This document shows, in pieces, positions 33,874-41,918 of a stretch of 64,000 nt of DNA. Source of the DNA: an uncultured Sanguibacteroides sp. (GTDB lineage Bacteria; Bacteroidota; Bacteroidia; Bacteroidales; Marinifilaceae); the NCBI RefSeq assembly GCF_900543425.1, contig NZ_UQRQ01000010.1, positions 1 to 64,000 on the forward strand, given 5' to 3'. Each line of letters starts with the position of its first letter. Position 1 is the first letter of the stretch. The position numbers and the translations under genes are program-made. The notes beneath the pieces are model-generated. The model ran no database searches. It worked only from the letters and a program-made list of their open reading frames with translations, and had not been told where the DNA came from.

Positions 33874-35328
33874 TCACTTAACGGACTGTAAAATATCCAC
33901 CAGGTGAGACCACCACATTTCCACGGTCTTTATATTGATCTTTTCATCGGGAGAGTGTACTCCTCTCAATGTCGGTCCGAATGAAACCATATCCATCTGC
34001 GGATATTTTTCCAAGAATAAACCACATTCCAAGCCGGCATGGATCGAACGTACGACAGGTTCTTTCCCGAATAACTTTTTATAAGAATTTACCGCAATTT
34101 TCAGGATCGGAGAATCCGGATTGGGAGCCCATCCAGGATAACCGTCCCCGTGCTCCACTTTTGCTCCTGCCATCGTAAACACGGCCTCTACCATATTCGC
34201 AATATTGTACTTCTCCGAATTCAAGTCACTTCTCTGTGAAGTTGTGATAAGAATCGTGTTATTTTCAATAAACCGGACAGCTGCCAGATTGGTTGACGTT
34301 TCCACTAATCCCGGCATACGATAACTCATGGAAAAGACTCCGTGAGGACAAGCATAGAGGGAGTTCAATAAATTAGCGGTACTCTTCGCGCTTAAAACGC
34401 TCCCCGGAAGTTCCGTCGATTCCATGCTTAATTGTAATCCCGGTTCGGTAATATGCCATACATTTTCCATTTCCGCCGCGTAAACATTAAAGTCAGCCCT
34501 TACCTGTTCTTTTTGATTCCCATCGAAAGTAATCACGGCCACGGCCTCACGAGCGATCGCATTCCGAAGATTTCCCCCTTCCAGTAAAGCAATCCTCACT
34601 CCGTATTTGGCGTTCAAATCCCAAACGAAACGATTTAATATCTTAATGGCATTTCCCCTACCCTTGTTGATGTCGTCTCCGGAATGTCCGCCCTGCAATC
34701 CTTTCACTTGTATTTTAACGGCAAAAGCGTTCGAGGGAATTTCTTCCGTTTCATATCCCAAATGAATAACGGTATCGATACCTCCGGCACAACCGATAAA
34801 TAACTCACCTTCATCTTCCGAATCCAGGTTTAACAGTATATTTCCGCTGATAAATCCCGGTTTTAAGGCGAAAGCTCCGGTCAATCCGGTCTCTTCATCT
34901 ACCGTAAACAAGCATTCGATCGGACCGTGTTGTATATCTTTGGAGGTCAAAATAGCCATGCAAGCGGCCACGCCGATTCCGTCATCCGCTCCTAAAGTAG
35001 TTCCCTTGGCTTTTACCCATTCTCCGTCCACATAGGGAATAATAGGATCTTTATCAAAATCGTGTACCGTATCCGAATTTTTCTCGCAAACCATATCCAT
35101 GTGAGCTTGCAAAACGACGGTCGGCACTTGCTCTTTTCCCGGAGTTGCCGATTTACGGATCAACACGTTACCGGCCTCGTCCCTAAAAGTTTCCAAACCG
35201 TTCTTTTTTCCGAATTCCAATAAAAAAGCGATGATTTTTCCCTCTTTTTTAGAAGGTCTGGGGACTTGACATATTTCCTCAAAATAATTCCAAACCGCTT
35301 CTGGTTTTAATCCTTTAAAAACTCCCAT
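33874..35328 (-). CDS. pepD: Aminoacyl-histidine dipeptidase (peptidase D, M20C)
   Basis: A cytoplasmic zinc dipeptidase with broad Xaa-His and dipeptide specificity. The 484 residues have the M20 metal ligands: His and Asp in LQAHMDMV, Asp in GADDGIGVA, the Glu pair in DEETGLTGA, Asp in NLDSEDEG and the late His in LRGVHSPDEKIN. The inserted lid domain (about 185-390) has KVQVKGLQGGHSGDDINKGRGNA-like residues typical of the subfamily. It is transcribed on its own, with phased repeats of locus D upstream. It would supply histidine for the hut pathway at 19-22 kb; that link is only an inference. Confidence 0.95.
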   Translation of the reverse strand: MGVFKGLKPEAVWNYFEEICQVPRPSKKEGKIIAFLLEFGKKNGLETFRDEAGNVLIRKSATPGKEQVPTVVLQAHMDMVCEKNSDTVHDFDKDPIIPYVDGEWVKAKGTTLGADDGIGVAACMAILTSKDIQHGPIECLFTVDEETGLTGAFALKPGFISGNILLNLDSEDEGELFIGCAGGIDTVIHLGYETEEIPSNAFAVKIQVKGLQGGHSGDDINKGRGNAIKILNRFVWDLNAKYGVRIALLEGGNLRNAIAREAVAVITFDGNQKEQVRADFNVYAAEMENVWHITEPGLQLSMESTELPGSVLSAKSTANLLNSLYACPHGVFSMSYRMPGLVETSTNLAAVRFIENNTILITTSQRSDLNSEKYNIANMVEAVFTMAGAKVEHGDGYPGWAPNPDSPILKIAVNSYKKLFGKEPVVRSIHAGLECGLFLEKYPQMDMVSFGPTLRGVHSPDEKINIKTVEMWWSHLVDILQSVK

Positions 35329-35352
35329 ACTTATTTTTTTATGATTTATAAA

Positions 35353-35452
35353 TAGATTTAACGATTCTGTAATTCTGCGATTTAATGATTTAGTGATTGG
35401 GGAATTAAAATATAATCACAGAATCACCTAATCTTATAATCACTCAATCCTT
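35353..35452. repeat. Facing 8-bp-phased GATT and AATC arrays (locus D)
   Basis: Left arm 35353-35406 in the plus sense reads AACGATTC, TGTAATTC, TGCGATTT, AATGATTT, AGTGATTG in exact 8-bp steps; right arm 35413-35452 reads TAATCACA, GAATCACC, TAATCTTA, TAATCACT, CAATCCTT. Only six bases separate the arms, so a long imperfect hairpin can form. The array ends five bases from the MarR stop codon and fills the gap to pepD. Confidence 0.8.
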
Positions 35453-35457
35453 TTTAT

Positions 35458-35883
35458 CTAAACCAGCCTATCGGTTATCTTTTTTAATACCCAGATCCCC
35501 GATTTAATCTCTTGAGGAGAGATCGTAAATGTAATATCCATGTGCAATTGTTCCTCGATGTCACGCAAAGATTTCTCCGCGGCAATACCTTTGTCCGTCA
35601 ACACAACAAAGTTATTTCGTTTATCCTCTTTTCCCATCTTCCGCTGTACATACCCTCTCTTTTGAAGAGTATTCAACAATTTCGTCACGTTGTACTTATC
35701 CTTATGAAGTTTTTTAGAGATGGTTTGCTGATTCACGTTATCTCCTTCCCACAACACCTGCAAAAGTTCATATTGTTCCCGGCTAAGGTCAAAACCGGCA
35801 TTCAGGAAACTCCGGTTTAAAATTTTCGTGTAACCCCTTTCCGATTCACTCAAAAGAGTTACTAATTCTTTCAGGTCAGTCAT
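35458..35883 (-). CDS. MarR-family transcriptional regulator
   Basis: A 141-residue winged-helix regulator. The HTH is near residues 45-75 (GDNVNQQTISKKLHKDKYNVTKLLNTLQKRGYVQRK), followed by the wing (RKMGKEDKRNNFVVLTDKGIAAEKSL); the outer helices provide dimerisation. These proteins usually repress a neighbouring efflux or stress gene and release DNA on ligand binding. Neither neighbour (pepD, DUF1904) is an obvious target. Its own -7 element lies 24 bp upstream of the ATG. Confidence 0.9.
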   Translation of the reverse strand: MTDLKELVTLLSESERGYTKILNRSFLNAGFDLSREQYELLQVLWEGDNVNQQTISKKLHKDKYNVTKLLNTLQKRGYVQRKMGKEDKRNNFVVLTDKGIAAEKSLRDIEEQLHMDITFTISPQEIKSGIWVLKKITDRLV

Positions 35884-35907
35884 TGTTGTTGCATTTTATA
35901 CTATGCA

Positions 35908-35915
35908 CAAACTTA
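35908..35915 (-). promoter_or_regulatory. Promoter of the MarR gene, -7 element
   Basis: TAAGTTTG on the minus strand, 24 bp before the ATG at 35883. Confidence 0.55.
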
Positions 35916-35971
35916 ATTATTTTAATTGTAAATTGCAGTTTTTAATTAAGAAAATTATCGATAACTTGCTA

Positions 35972-36298
35972 TTATAACCTCCCTCCGTTCTCGTAATAGT
36001 TACATTTCTGTAAATAGGAGAAATGAACATCCGATTCCGTATACCCCACTTCCTTCAGGCAATCATATAGAATTTGAGCTATTTTATCCTGTTGTTCCGA
36101 CGGACGTTCGAAATAGAGAACCTCCACAAAAGCGTAAGGCTGAATCTTATCTGCTCCGGAAACAAAGGAGGAATTCATCACTTCCAATACGACCGTTTCT
36201 CTTGGACATCCTAACGTATTGACAATTTCCGAGATCAAACGTTCTCCTACCCGTTCCAATCTCTTTTGCTCCACGGCATGAAATCTTAAAAAAGGCAT
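35972..36298 (-). CDS. DUF1904 family protein (tautomerase-like)
   Basis: A 108-residue cytoplasmic protein. The N-terminus MPFLRFHAVE, the central VVLEVMNSSFV...PYAFVEVLYFER and the C-terminal EVGYTESDVHFSYLQKCNYYENGG fit DUF1904, which as I recall is grouped with the tautomerase/MIF fold. A proline directly after the initiator Met is the catalytic residue in that superfamily, so enzymatic activity is possible but unproven. It starts 4 bp after the nrnA stop, so the two are cotranscribed. Confidence 0.82.
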   Translation of the reverse strand: MPFLRFHAVEQKRLERVGERLISEIVNTLGCPRETVVLEVMNSSFVSGADKIQPYAFVEVLYFERPSEQQDKIAQILYDCLKEVGYTESDVHFSYLQKCNYYENGGRL

Positions 36299-36302
36299 AG
36301 TA

Positions 36303-37328
36303 TTACTTTTTATCGCTGATTTGTTTAAAAAACCATTCGGCAGTATCCCTGAGTTTCTTTATCACCTCTTCCAAAGGCAACGGCATCTGGCCTCCGGCTG
36401 CATTTTGATGCCCTCCGCCGTTGAAATACTCTTTTGCCCACAAGTTTACAGGTATATCCCCTTTCGACCTGAAAGAGAGCTTCACCTTGTCTTTCCTCTC
36501 CGTGATTTGCACGGATACCTGAATATGTTCTATGGAAAGCGGTACGTTTACCAAACCTTCCAGATCCCCATCCTTATAATTATAAAGTTCCAGTTCCTGT
36601 AAGGTAATCGGAATAACGGCCAAAGGATATTTTTCGTCTACCGTTAACTTGTTTAACAGGCAATTTCCGGTCAAACGCAACCGGGAGAGTGTATTACGTT
36701 GGTATAATTGTTCGTGCACATACCCCTTGTCCAGTCCAAGTTCCAACAAATCGGCTATTACCCGGTAGGTCTGAGGACAAGAAGAATTATGACTCAATCC
36801 TCCGGTATCTGTTGAAATTCCGCTGTAAATAGCATTGGCAATATCCCGGTCTATCATCTCTTTTCCCCAAATCTTCAGGATTACCCGATACAATAACTCG
36901 CAAGTAGAGGAAACACGAATATCCGAAATGCGGTAATCCGCATCATCGGGTTCCGGATGATGATCGATCATCACCTTATCTCCTTTAAATTCTCTCACCA
37001 AAGGTTCCAAATCCCCTTCCCGCTTTATCGTGTTGTGATCCATCATAAAGATCAGATCGGCCTGACGAATCAGGCGTCTACACTCTTGTGAGCGATTTTG
37101 AAACGAAATAGCATCCGGTATCCTCCTCAACCATTTCAAATAATCCGGTATATAATCGCAAGTAATCAACTGACAATGCATACCCAGCCGATCGAAAACC
37201 TGCCACAAAGCCGAACAGGAACCGACGGCATCTCCGTCCGGAGAAATATGCGGGATAATCACTATTTTTAATCTCTTATCGCTTAAACGCTCCTTTAATC
37301 TCTCTATCATGATGCTATTTGACTTCAT
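36303..37328 (-). CDS. nrnA: DHH/DHHA1 phosphoesterase, NrnA-type oligoribonuclease / pAp phosphatase
   Basis: Degrades very short RNA (nanoRNA) and/or dephosphorylates pAp or cyclic-dinucleotide products in the cytoplasm. The 341-residue protein has the DHH metal motifs: IPHISPDGDAVGS, MMDHN, MIDHHPEPDDADY (the DHH triad) and IYSGISTDTGGLSHNS. The C-terminal DHHA1 domain ends with the substrate-binding FNGGGHQNAAGG. Its start codon overlaps one arm of a 15-bp palindrome containing the promoter. DUF1904 follows 4 bp downstream. Confidence 0.92.
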   Translation of the reverse strand: MKSNSIMIERLKERLSDKRLKIVIIPHISPDGDAVGSCSALWQVFDRLGMHCQLITCDYIPDYLKWLRRIPDAISFQNRSQECRRLIRQADLIFMMDHNTIKREGDLEPLVREFKGDKVMIDHHPEPDDADYRISDIRVSSTCELLYRVILKIWGKEMIDRDIANAIYSGISTDTGGLSHNSSCPQTYRVIADLLELGLDKGYVHEQLYQRNTLSRLRLTGNCLLNKLTVDEKYPLAVIPITLQELELYNYKDGDLEGLVNVPLSIEHIQVSVQITERKDKVKLSFRSKGDIPVNLWAKEYFNGGGHQNAAGGQMPLPLEEVIKKLRDTAEWFFKQISDKK

Positions 37329-37366
37329 ATCTTTGTAACTTCCCGTTTTAAGAAGTTACAAAGATA
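37328..37366. promoter_or_regulatory. 15-bp palindrome carrying the nrnA promoter
   Basis: TATCTTTGTAACTTC (37328-37342) is repeated inverted as GAAGTTACAAAGATA (37352-37366) with a 9-base spacer. The right arm supplies the minus-strand -7 element TATCTTTG (37366-37359), 30 bp before the nrnA ATG; the left arm puts an identical -7 facing the other way across the start codon. Confidence 0.6.
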
Positions 37367-37412
37367 AAAAATTTACCCTTCTGCCGTTTCCGGAGACTGA
37401 TTATTCTCCACG

Positions 37413-37793
37413 TTAACACAGATTTTCTTCCATTCCCTCTCTTTTTAACCGGTTTGTATGTATTTCCATTTCAATTAAAGTCTCTTGGAATTTTTCCCAA
37501 AAATACCGATAACGGCATTTCCTTTTAGGATCTTCCTGTAACACGAAAGAAGCATATTCCAAAAGTCCTTTGGCTAATAGAAAGAACGGTTCTTTGGGGG
37601 AAGTGAAATGTTCGATTTGCTGAAGTAAGAAAATAGCATAACGTCCCATTTCAATTGCTTTTTGTTCTTGTGAGCTCGCGTTTTGGATGGCCTCTCTATA
37701 AAAGCGACACACCCTCTCCAATGCATATCCATAGATATTCACTTTCCCTTGACGCACGGAAGCTACCAATTCATAATTTTGTTTTTTCATCAT
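37413..37793 (-). CDS. Small protein of unknown function
   Basis: A 126-residue protein that I do not recognise. It looks soluble and all-helical (about four helices: YALERVCRFYREAIQNA, KAIEMGRYAIFLLQQIEHF, PFFLLAKGLLEYASFVLQ, FWEKFQETLIEMEIHTNRL), with basic N-terminal and central segments (KRKCRYRYF). There are two adjacent ATG starts (37793 and 37790). The A-rich leader is unusual because it forms one side of a long inverted repeat ending at the start codon. nrnA lies 84 bp downstream on the same strand. The coding call rests on length, codon regularity and start context. Confidence 0.6.
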   Translation of the reverse strand: MMKKQNYELVASVRQGKVNIYGYALERVCRFYREAIQNASSQEQKAIEMGRYAIFLLQQIEHFTSPKEPFFLLAKGLLEYASFVLQEDPKRKCRYRYFWEKFQETLIEMEIHTNRLKREGMEENLC

Positions 37794-37794
37794 C

Positions 37795-37949
37795 GTTTTG
37801 AGTTTTTTTTGTTAAACATTTATTTCAAAACCTCGGATTACCCTACCCGAGAAACAACATGTCAAAGAACGTCCGGACATGGCACTCCCCTCTTCGGATT
37901 GCCTATCCGACATCAGATGTTGTTTTTCAAATGTTTAACGACTCAAAAC
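37795..37949. repeat. Structured inverted-repeat element before the unknown gene
   Basis: Outer arms GTTTTGAGT (37795-37803) and GTTAAACATTT (37811-37821) pair with ACTCAAAAC (37941-37949) and AAATGTTTAAC (37929-37939). Inside, AAACAACAT (37852-37860) pairs with ATGTTGTTT (37917-37925), and there are two small hairpins, CTCGG/CCGAG (37832-37836, 37847-37851) and TCGGAT/ATCCGA (37894-37899, 37905-37910). It is either a structured leader RNA of the minus-strand gene or a MITE-like element; ATCATC occurs at both flanks (37789-37794, 37952-37957). Confidence 0.6.
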
Positions 37950-38211
37950 TAATCATCCCCATCCCGCGGGATAAGACTCGTTTCGATAGTACTCCCTTTT
38001 CTTTTTGAAAAAGAGATACCAGAATCGATTCCGATACGACGCATGTACCTGGAATTTCACTTTTATAATACTTATTTTTGGGATTATTTTCAGGACAAAA
38101 ATAAAGTTTTTTTCACAAAAATCAAAATTCTACAAAAGAAAACCAGTCATTTACAATTAAATGACTGGTTAATATTAAATCATATAAATTTTTCCCCGAA
38201 TAAAGACCGTT
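37950..38211. other. Spacer between the structured element and guaA
   Basis: Part of the 418-bp gene-free stretch 37794-38211. Beyond the structured element it holds a perfect 12-bp palindrome ATCCCGCGGGAT (37961-37972) of unknown role, a short inverted repeat TCTTTTTGAAAAAGA near 38000, and the guaA terminator. No tRNA or small gene is convincing. Confidence 0.55.
38141..38170 (-). terminator. Terminator after guaA
   Basis: AACCAGTCATTTA (38141-38153) and TAAATGACTGGTT (38158-38170) form a perfect 13-bp stem with a 4-base loop, followed on the minus strand by TTTTCTTTTG. Confidence 0.9.
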
Positions 38212-39741
38212 TTACTCCCACTCGATAGTGGCTGGCGGTTTTGAACTGATATCATAAACAACCCGGTTGATTCCCCGCACGTTGTTAATGATTTTATTGG
38301 AAACTTTTGCCAAAAATTCATAGGGAAGATGACACCAGTCTGCTGTCATCCCGTCGGTAGACTCGACCGCCCGTAAAGCCACTACATTCTCGTAGGTACG
38401 TTCGTCCCCCATTACTCCCACGCTCTTTATAGGTAAAAGAATAGTTCCGGCTTGCCATACCTGATGATACAAGCCCTCTTCCTGAAGCATGGTAATATAG
38501 ATATGATCCGCTTCCTGCAAAAGGCGTACTTTCTCCTTCGTTATTTCTCCGAGGATACGAATTGCCAACCCGGGACCGGGGAAAGGATGACGCTGTAAAA
38601 ACTTATCGGCCAATCCCAAGCTCTTGCCTACCCTCCGTACTTCATCCTTAAACAACAAACGCAACGGCTCTACGACCTTCAACTTCATATATTCGGGAAG
38701 TCCTCCCACGTTATGATGCGATTTTATGGTTTGCGATGGACCGTTTACCGATAAAGATTCGATCACGTCGGGATAAATCGTTCCCTGTCCCAACCATCTT
38801 GCATCCTCCACCTTCCGGGATTCGGCATCAAATACATCTACAAAAGTACTTCCTATAATTTTACGTTTTTTCTCCGGTTCTTCCACTCCTGCCAACCGGG
38901 AAAGAAAGAGATCCCCCGCATCCACTCCGATAACATTTAAACCCAATTCTTTATAATTTTCCAACACGGAAGAGAATTCATCCTTTCGCAATAAGCCGTT
39001 ATCCACAAAAATGCAAGTAAGATTTTTACCGATCGCCCGGTGCAATAACATAGCCGCAACCGTAGAGTCGACACCACCGGACAATCCCAAAATCACCCGG
39101 TCATTGCCGATTTTAGTCTTTAAATCGGCAACCGTCGTCTCAATGAAAGAATCCGGTGTCCAATCCTGTTTACAGCCGCATATGTCGACGACAAAATTTT
39201 TTAGTAACTCTTTTCCCTCCGTACTATGATACACTTCAGGGTGGAATTGTATACCGTAGGTTATTTCTCCCTCGATATGATAGGCAGCATTAGCTACGTC
39301 ATGTGTACTTGCCACCACTTTATAATGGGTCGGTAAAAGTTCAATGGTATCCCCGTGAGACATCCACACCTGAGAATGGTCGCTTATACCTCTAAACAAA
39401 GGAGAAGTTTTATCCACAAAAGACAAGTTCGCCCTTCCGTACTCCCTTTTGTTAGAAGCCTTTACCTCCCCTCCGAAATAGTGAGCCAGGTATTGAGCCC
39501 CATAACATACACCGAGCAAAGGTAATTTGCCTTTAATCGCGGACAGATCAGGCTTGGGAGCCTTCTCATCCCTTACGGAGAAGGGACTACCGGACAAAAT
39601 AACCCCTTTCACAGAGGCATCCGGAGCCGGATAATGATTATAAGGATAAATCTCACAATAGACATTCAACTCTCTTACTCTTCTGGCAATCAATTGAGTA
39701 TATTGAGAACCGAAATCCAATATTAAAATTTTTTCTTGCAT
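38212..39741 (-). CDS. guaA: GMP synthase (glutamine-hydrolysing)
   Basis: Converts XMP to GMP with ATP and glutamine. The 509-residue protein is a single-chain enzyme: the class I amidotransferase domain has nucleophile Cys in GVCYGAQYLAHYFGG and His-Glu in IQFHPEVYHS; the ATP-pyrophosphatase domain begins near residue 195 with LSGGVDSTVAA; and the dimerisation domain ends in PPATIEWE. It stands alone with its own promoter and terminator. Confidence 0.97.
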   Translation of the reverse strand: MQEKILILDFGSQYTQLIARRVRELNVYCEIYPYNHYPAPDASVKGVILSGSPFSVRDEKAPKPDLSAIKGKLPLLGVCYGAQYLAHYFGGEVKASNKREYGRANLSFVDKTSPLFRGISDHSQVWMSHGDTIELLPTHYKVVASTHDVANAAYHIEGEITYGIQFHPEVYHSTEGKELLKNFVVDICGCKQDWTPDSFIETTVADLKTKIGNDRVILGLSGGVDSTVAAMLLHRAIGKNLTCIFVDNGLLRKDEFSSVLENYKELGLNVIGVDAGDLFLSRLAGVEEPEKKRKIIGSTFVDVFDAESRKVEDARWLGQGTIYPDVIESLSVNGPSQTIKSHHNVGGLPEYMKLKVVEPLRLLFKDEVRRVGKSLGLADKFLQRHPFPGPGLAIRILGEITKEKVRLLQEADHIYITMLQEEGLYHQVWQAGTILLPIKSVGVMGDERTYENVVALRAVESTDGMTADWCHLPYEFLAKVSNKIINNVRGINRVVYDISSKPPATIEWE

Positions 39742-39765
39742 TTGAACAGCTTATTGATTTGCGCA

Positions 39766-39773
39766 CAAAGATA
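39766..39773 (-). promoter_or_regulatory. guaA promoter, -7 element
   Basis: TATCTTTG on the minus strand, 24 bp before the guaA ATG. Confidence 0.62.
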
Positions 39774-39949
39774 ACTTTTTCCATTGAAAGTTAAAAATGA
39801 AAATCCTACTGTATTTACAAATCTTTCCGCCTCTTTTCACGACTAAAAATATAGATAAATAATCACATTCTCTCGTTTTTTTTACAAAACCACGGAACGT
39901 TTCTCCATAAAATTCGTAAATTCGTAGCAAAACCTTTAAAATTTTAATA

Positions 39950-41299
39950 ATGCATACGAACACGAGAGACAGTTTCGGTTCCAAATTCGGGGCTATCGCC
40001 GCATTAGCCGGTTCTGCCGTGGGATTAGGAAATATCTGGAAATTCCCTTATGAGGCAGGTAATAACGGAGGAGGAGCATTTCTTCTCGTATACGTATTTT
40101 TCACAATAGCAATCGGACTTCCGGTCATGCTCTCGGAATTTGCCATAGGGCGTCATTCCGGACGAAATGCTTTCGGGACCTTCATGACCTTAGGCGGCAA
40201 AACCCATTGGCGACATTTCGGTATTCTCGTTTTGTTAGCAGCCTGTATGATTCTCTCTTTTTACGGTACGGTCGCTGGCTGGACGCTGGAATACGTGGTC
40301 AAATCCTTCACCTATTCGTTAAACGGATTATCCGGCACGGAACTGAATACCCTGTTCACCGATTTTATCAGCAATCCCTATAAACCGGTTATCTGGCAAA
40401 TCGTCTTTATGACATTAACGGGCTTTATCGTGTTAGCCGGCATAAAAAAAGGTATCGAACGCTACACAAAAATGATGATGCCGCTACTCTTTGTTATCAT
40501 TATCGTTCTTTGTATCCGGGCATGTACGCTGGACGGGGCTTCCGAAGGTTTGAAGTTCCTGTTTCTTCCTAAATTCTCGGAATTATCCGCACAAGGAGTC
40601 CTTTCGGCTTTGGGACAGGCATTCTTTTCTCTCTCCATTGGCATGGGTGTATTACTTACCTATGCCTCCTATATCCCCAAATCGGAAAACCTGACTTCTA
40701 TCTCCATTCAGGTAATCTGTGCCGATACGGCCATTGCCCTTCTGGCAGGGATCGCTATATTTCCTGCCGTGTTTGCATTCAATATAAGTCCGAGTTCCGG
40801 ACCGGGATTGGTATTTCTAACCTTACCCCAGGTATTTCAAAGTATGGCTTTCGGACAATTCTGGGCCATTCTCTTCTTCCTGCTTCTGACGATGGCCGCT
40901 TTAACTTCTTCCATCTCTTTACTGGAAGTAATCGTTGCCTTTTTCGTGGAAGAAAGAAAAATGACAAGACGCAAAGCCACCATGTTGTCTACTTTTATCG
41001 TAACCTTTTTCGGAGCAATCTGCACTCTCTCGTTCGGTCCTCTCGGTAAATTGCATATTGCAGGTCTGACCATATTCGAAATATTCGATTTCGTGAGTTC
41101 CAATATACTCCTCCCGTTAGGCGGAATCTTGTTGTCCGTTTATGCTGGTTGGAAGTTTGATCGTAATCTGTTACAAGCAGAGCTAACGAATAACGGAAAA
41201 TTAAAATTACGTCTCTTTAAACCGTTGGTATTTATTTTAAAATACATCGCTCCTCTTTTTATCTCGATCATTCTTTTGCATGCCCTTCACCTTTTTTAA
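39950..41299 (+). CDS. Sodium-dependent transporter, NSS (SNF) family
   Basis: A Na+-coupled symporter, probably for amino acids or related amines. The 449-residue inner-membrane protein has about eleven spans. The signature unwound first helix is clear (IAALAGSAVGLGNIWKFPYEAGNNGGGAF), which binds substrate and sodium; further conserved segments are FFSLSIGMGVLLTYASYI (helix 6 region) and FFLLLTMAALTSSISLLE (helix 8 sodium site). The substrate cannot be read from sequence. Its last ten codons overlap the 3' end of thiE on the other strand by 32 bp. Confidence 0.93.
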   Translation: MHTNTRDSFGSKFGAIAALAGSAVGLGNIWKFPYEAGNNGGGAFLLVYVFFTIAIGLPVMLSEFAIGRHSGRNAFGTFMTLGGKTHWRHFGILVLLAACMILSFYGTVAGWTLEYVVKSFTYSLNGLSGTELNTLFTDFISNPYKPVIWQIVFMTLTGFIVLAGIKKGIERYTKMMMPLLFVIIIVLCIRACTLDGASEGLKFLFLPKFSELSAQGVLSALGQAFFSLSIGMGVLLTYASYIPKSENLTSISIQVICADTAIALLAGIAIFPAVFAFNISPSSGPGLVFLTLPQVFQSMAFGQFWAILFFLLLTMAALTSSISLLEVIVAFFVEERKMTRRKATMLSTFIVTFFGAICTLSFGPLGKLHIAGLTIFEIFDFVSSNILLPLGGILLSVYAGWKFDRNLLQAELTNNGKLKLRLFKPLVFILKYIAPLFISIILLHALHLF

Positions 41300-41918
41300 G
41301 GGCCTGTAGCAGGCTGGAGGCTGCTTTTCCCGGATCAGAAGAGGCAATGATTGCGGAAACGACGGCAACACCGTCAGCCCCGGCTTCAAACAAAGAGGCA
41401 ATATTTCCGACGTGTATTCCGCCGATTCCCACTAAAAAGTGAGTAGAGACGGATTTGATCCACCGAAGCCCCTCTATGCTCCATTCGGTAAGTGTATTCG
41501 TCTTGGTTGCGGTCGCAAAAACAGGACTCGCTGCAATATAATCCACTTCATATTGATTCGCTTCCAATACTTGCCGGGGAGACTCCACGGAGAGACCGAT
41601 TAACTTACCGGAAGGTAGTAACCGACGCACCATGGGATAAGGCATATCACTTTGTCCGATATGTACGCCATCGGCATCCGATGCCAAAGCCACATCTACC
41701 CGATCGTTAATGATCAAAGGCACGCCATAAGGTGCTAAAATTTGCTTCAGGCGAACGGCACGTTCTATAAAATCACGGGTAGAAGAGTTTTTCTCACGGA
41801 GTTGCACCAGGGAAACACCTCCCTTCACGGCAGCTTCCACCGTTTCGAACAGATCTTTTCCGGCCAAAAGTTCTTCGTCCGTCACTAAATACAAAGGGTT
41901 ACTCCACATACGAATCAT
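41268..41918 (-). CDS. thiE: Thiamine-phosphate synthase
   Basis: Joins HMP-pyrophosphate and thiazole-phosphate to make thiamine phosphate. The 216-residue TIM barrel has QLREKNSSTRDF (pyrophosphate binding), LIINDRVDVALASDADGVHIGQSDMP with the family Asp residues, and VGIGGIHVGNIASLFEAGADGVAVVSAI (phosphate loop). ATG 41918 overlaps the thiM stop by 20 bp; ATG 41909 is an alternative. The 3' end overlaps the convergent symporter gene by 32 bp. It forms an operon with thiM. Confidence 0.94.
   Translation of the reverse strand: MIRMWSNPLYLVTDEELLAGKDLFETVEAAVKGGVSLVQLREKNSSTRDFIERAVRLKQILAPYGVPLIINDRVDVALASDADGVHIGQSDMPYPMVRRLLPSGKLIGLSVESPRQVLEANQYEVDYIAASPVFATATKTNTLTEWSIEGLRWIKSVSTHFLVGIGGIHVGNIASLFEAGADGVAVVSAIIASSDPGKAASSLLQALKKGEGHAKE

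Noticed and set aside
37950..38211. tRNA-like segment near 38030
   Set aside because: A GATTCC-type T-loop resemblance is present, but no acceptor, D or anticodon stems can be drawn around it.
38043..38228. Possible small protein of 61 codons before guaA
   Set aside because: Runs through the guaA terminator into the guaA 3' end and is low complexity; not supported.
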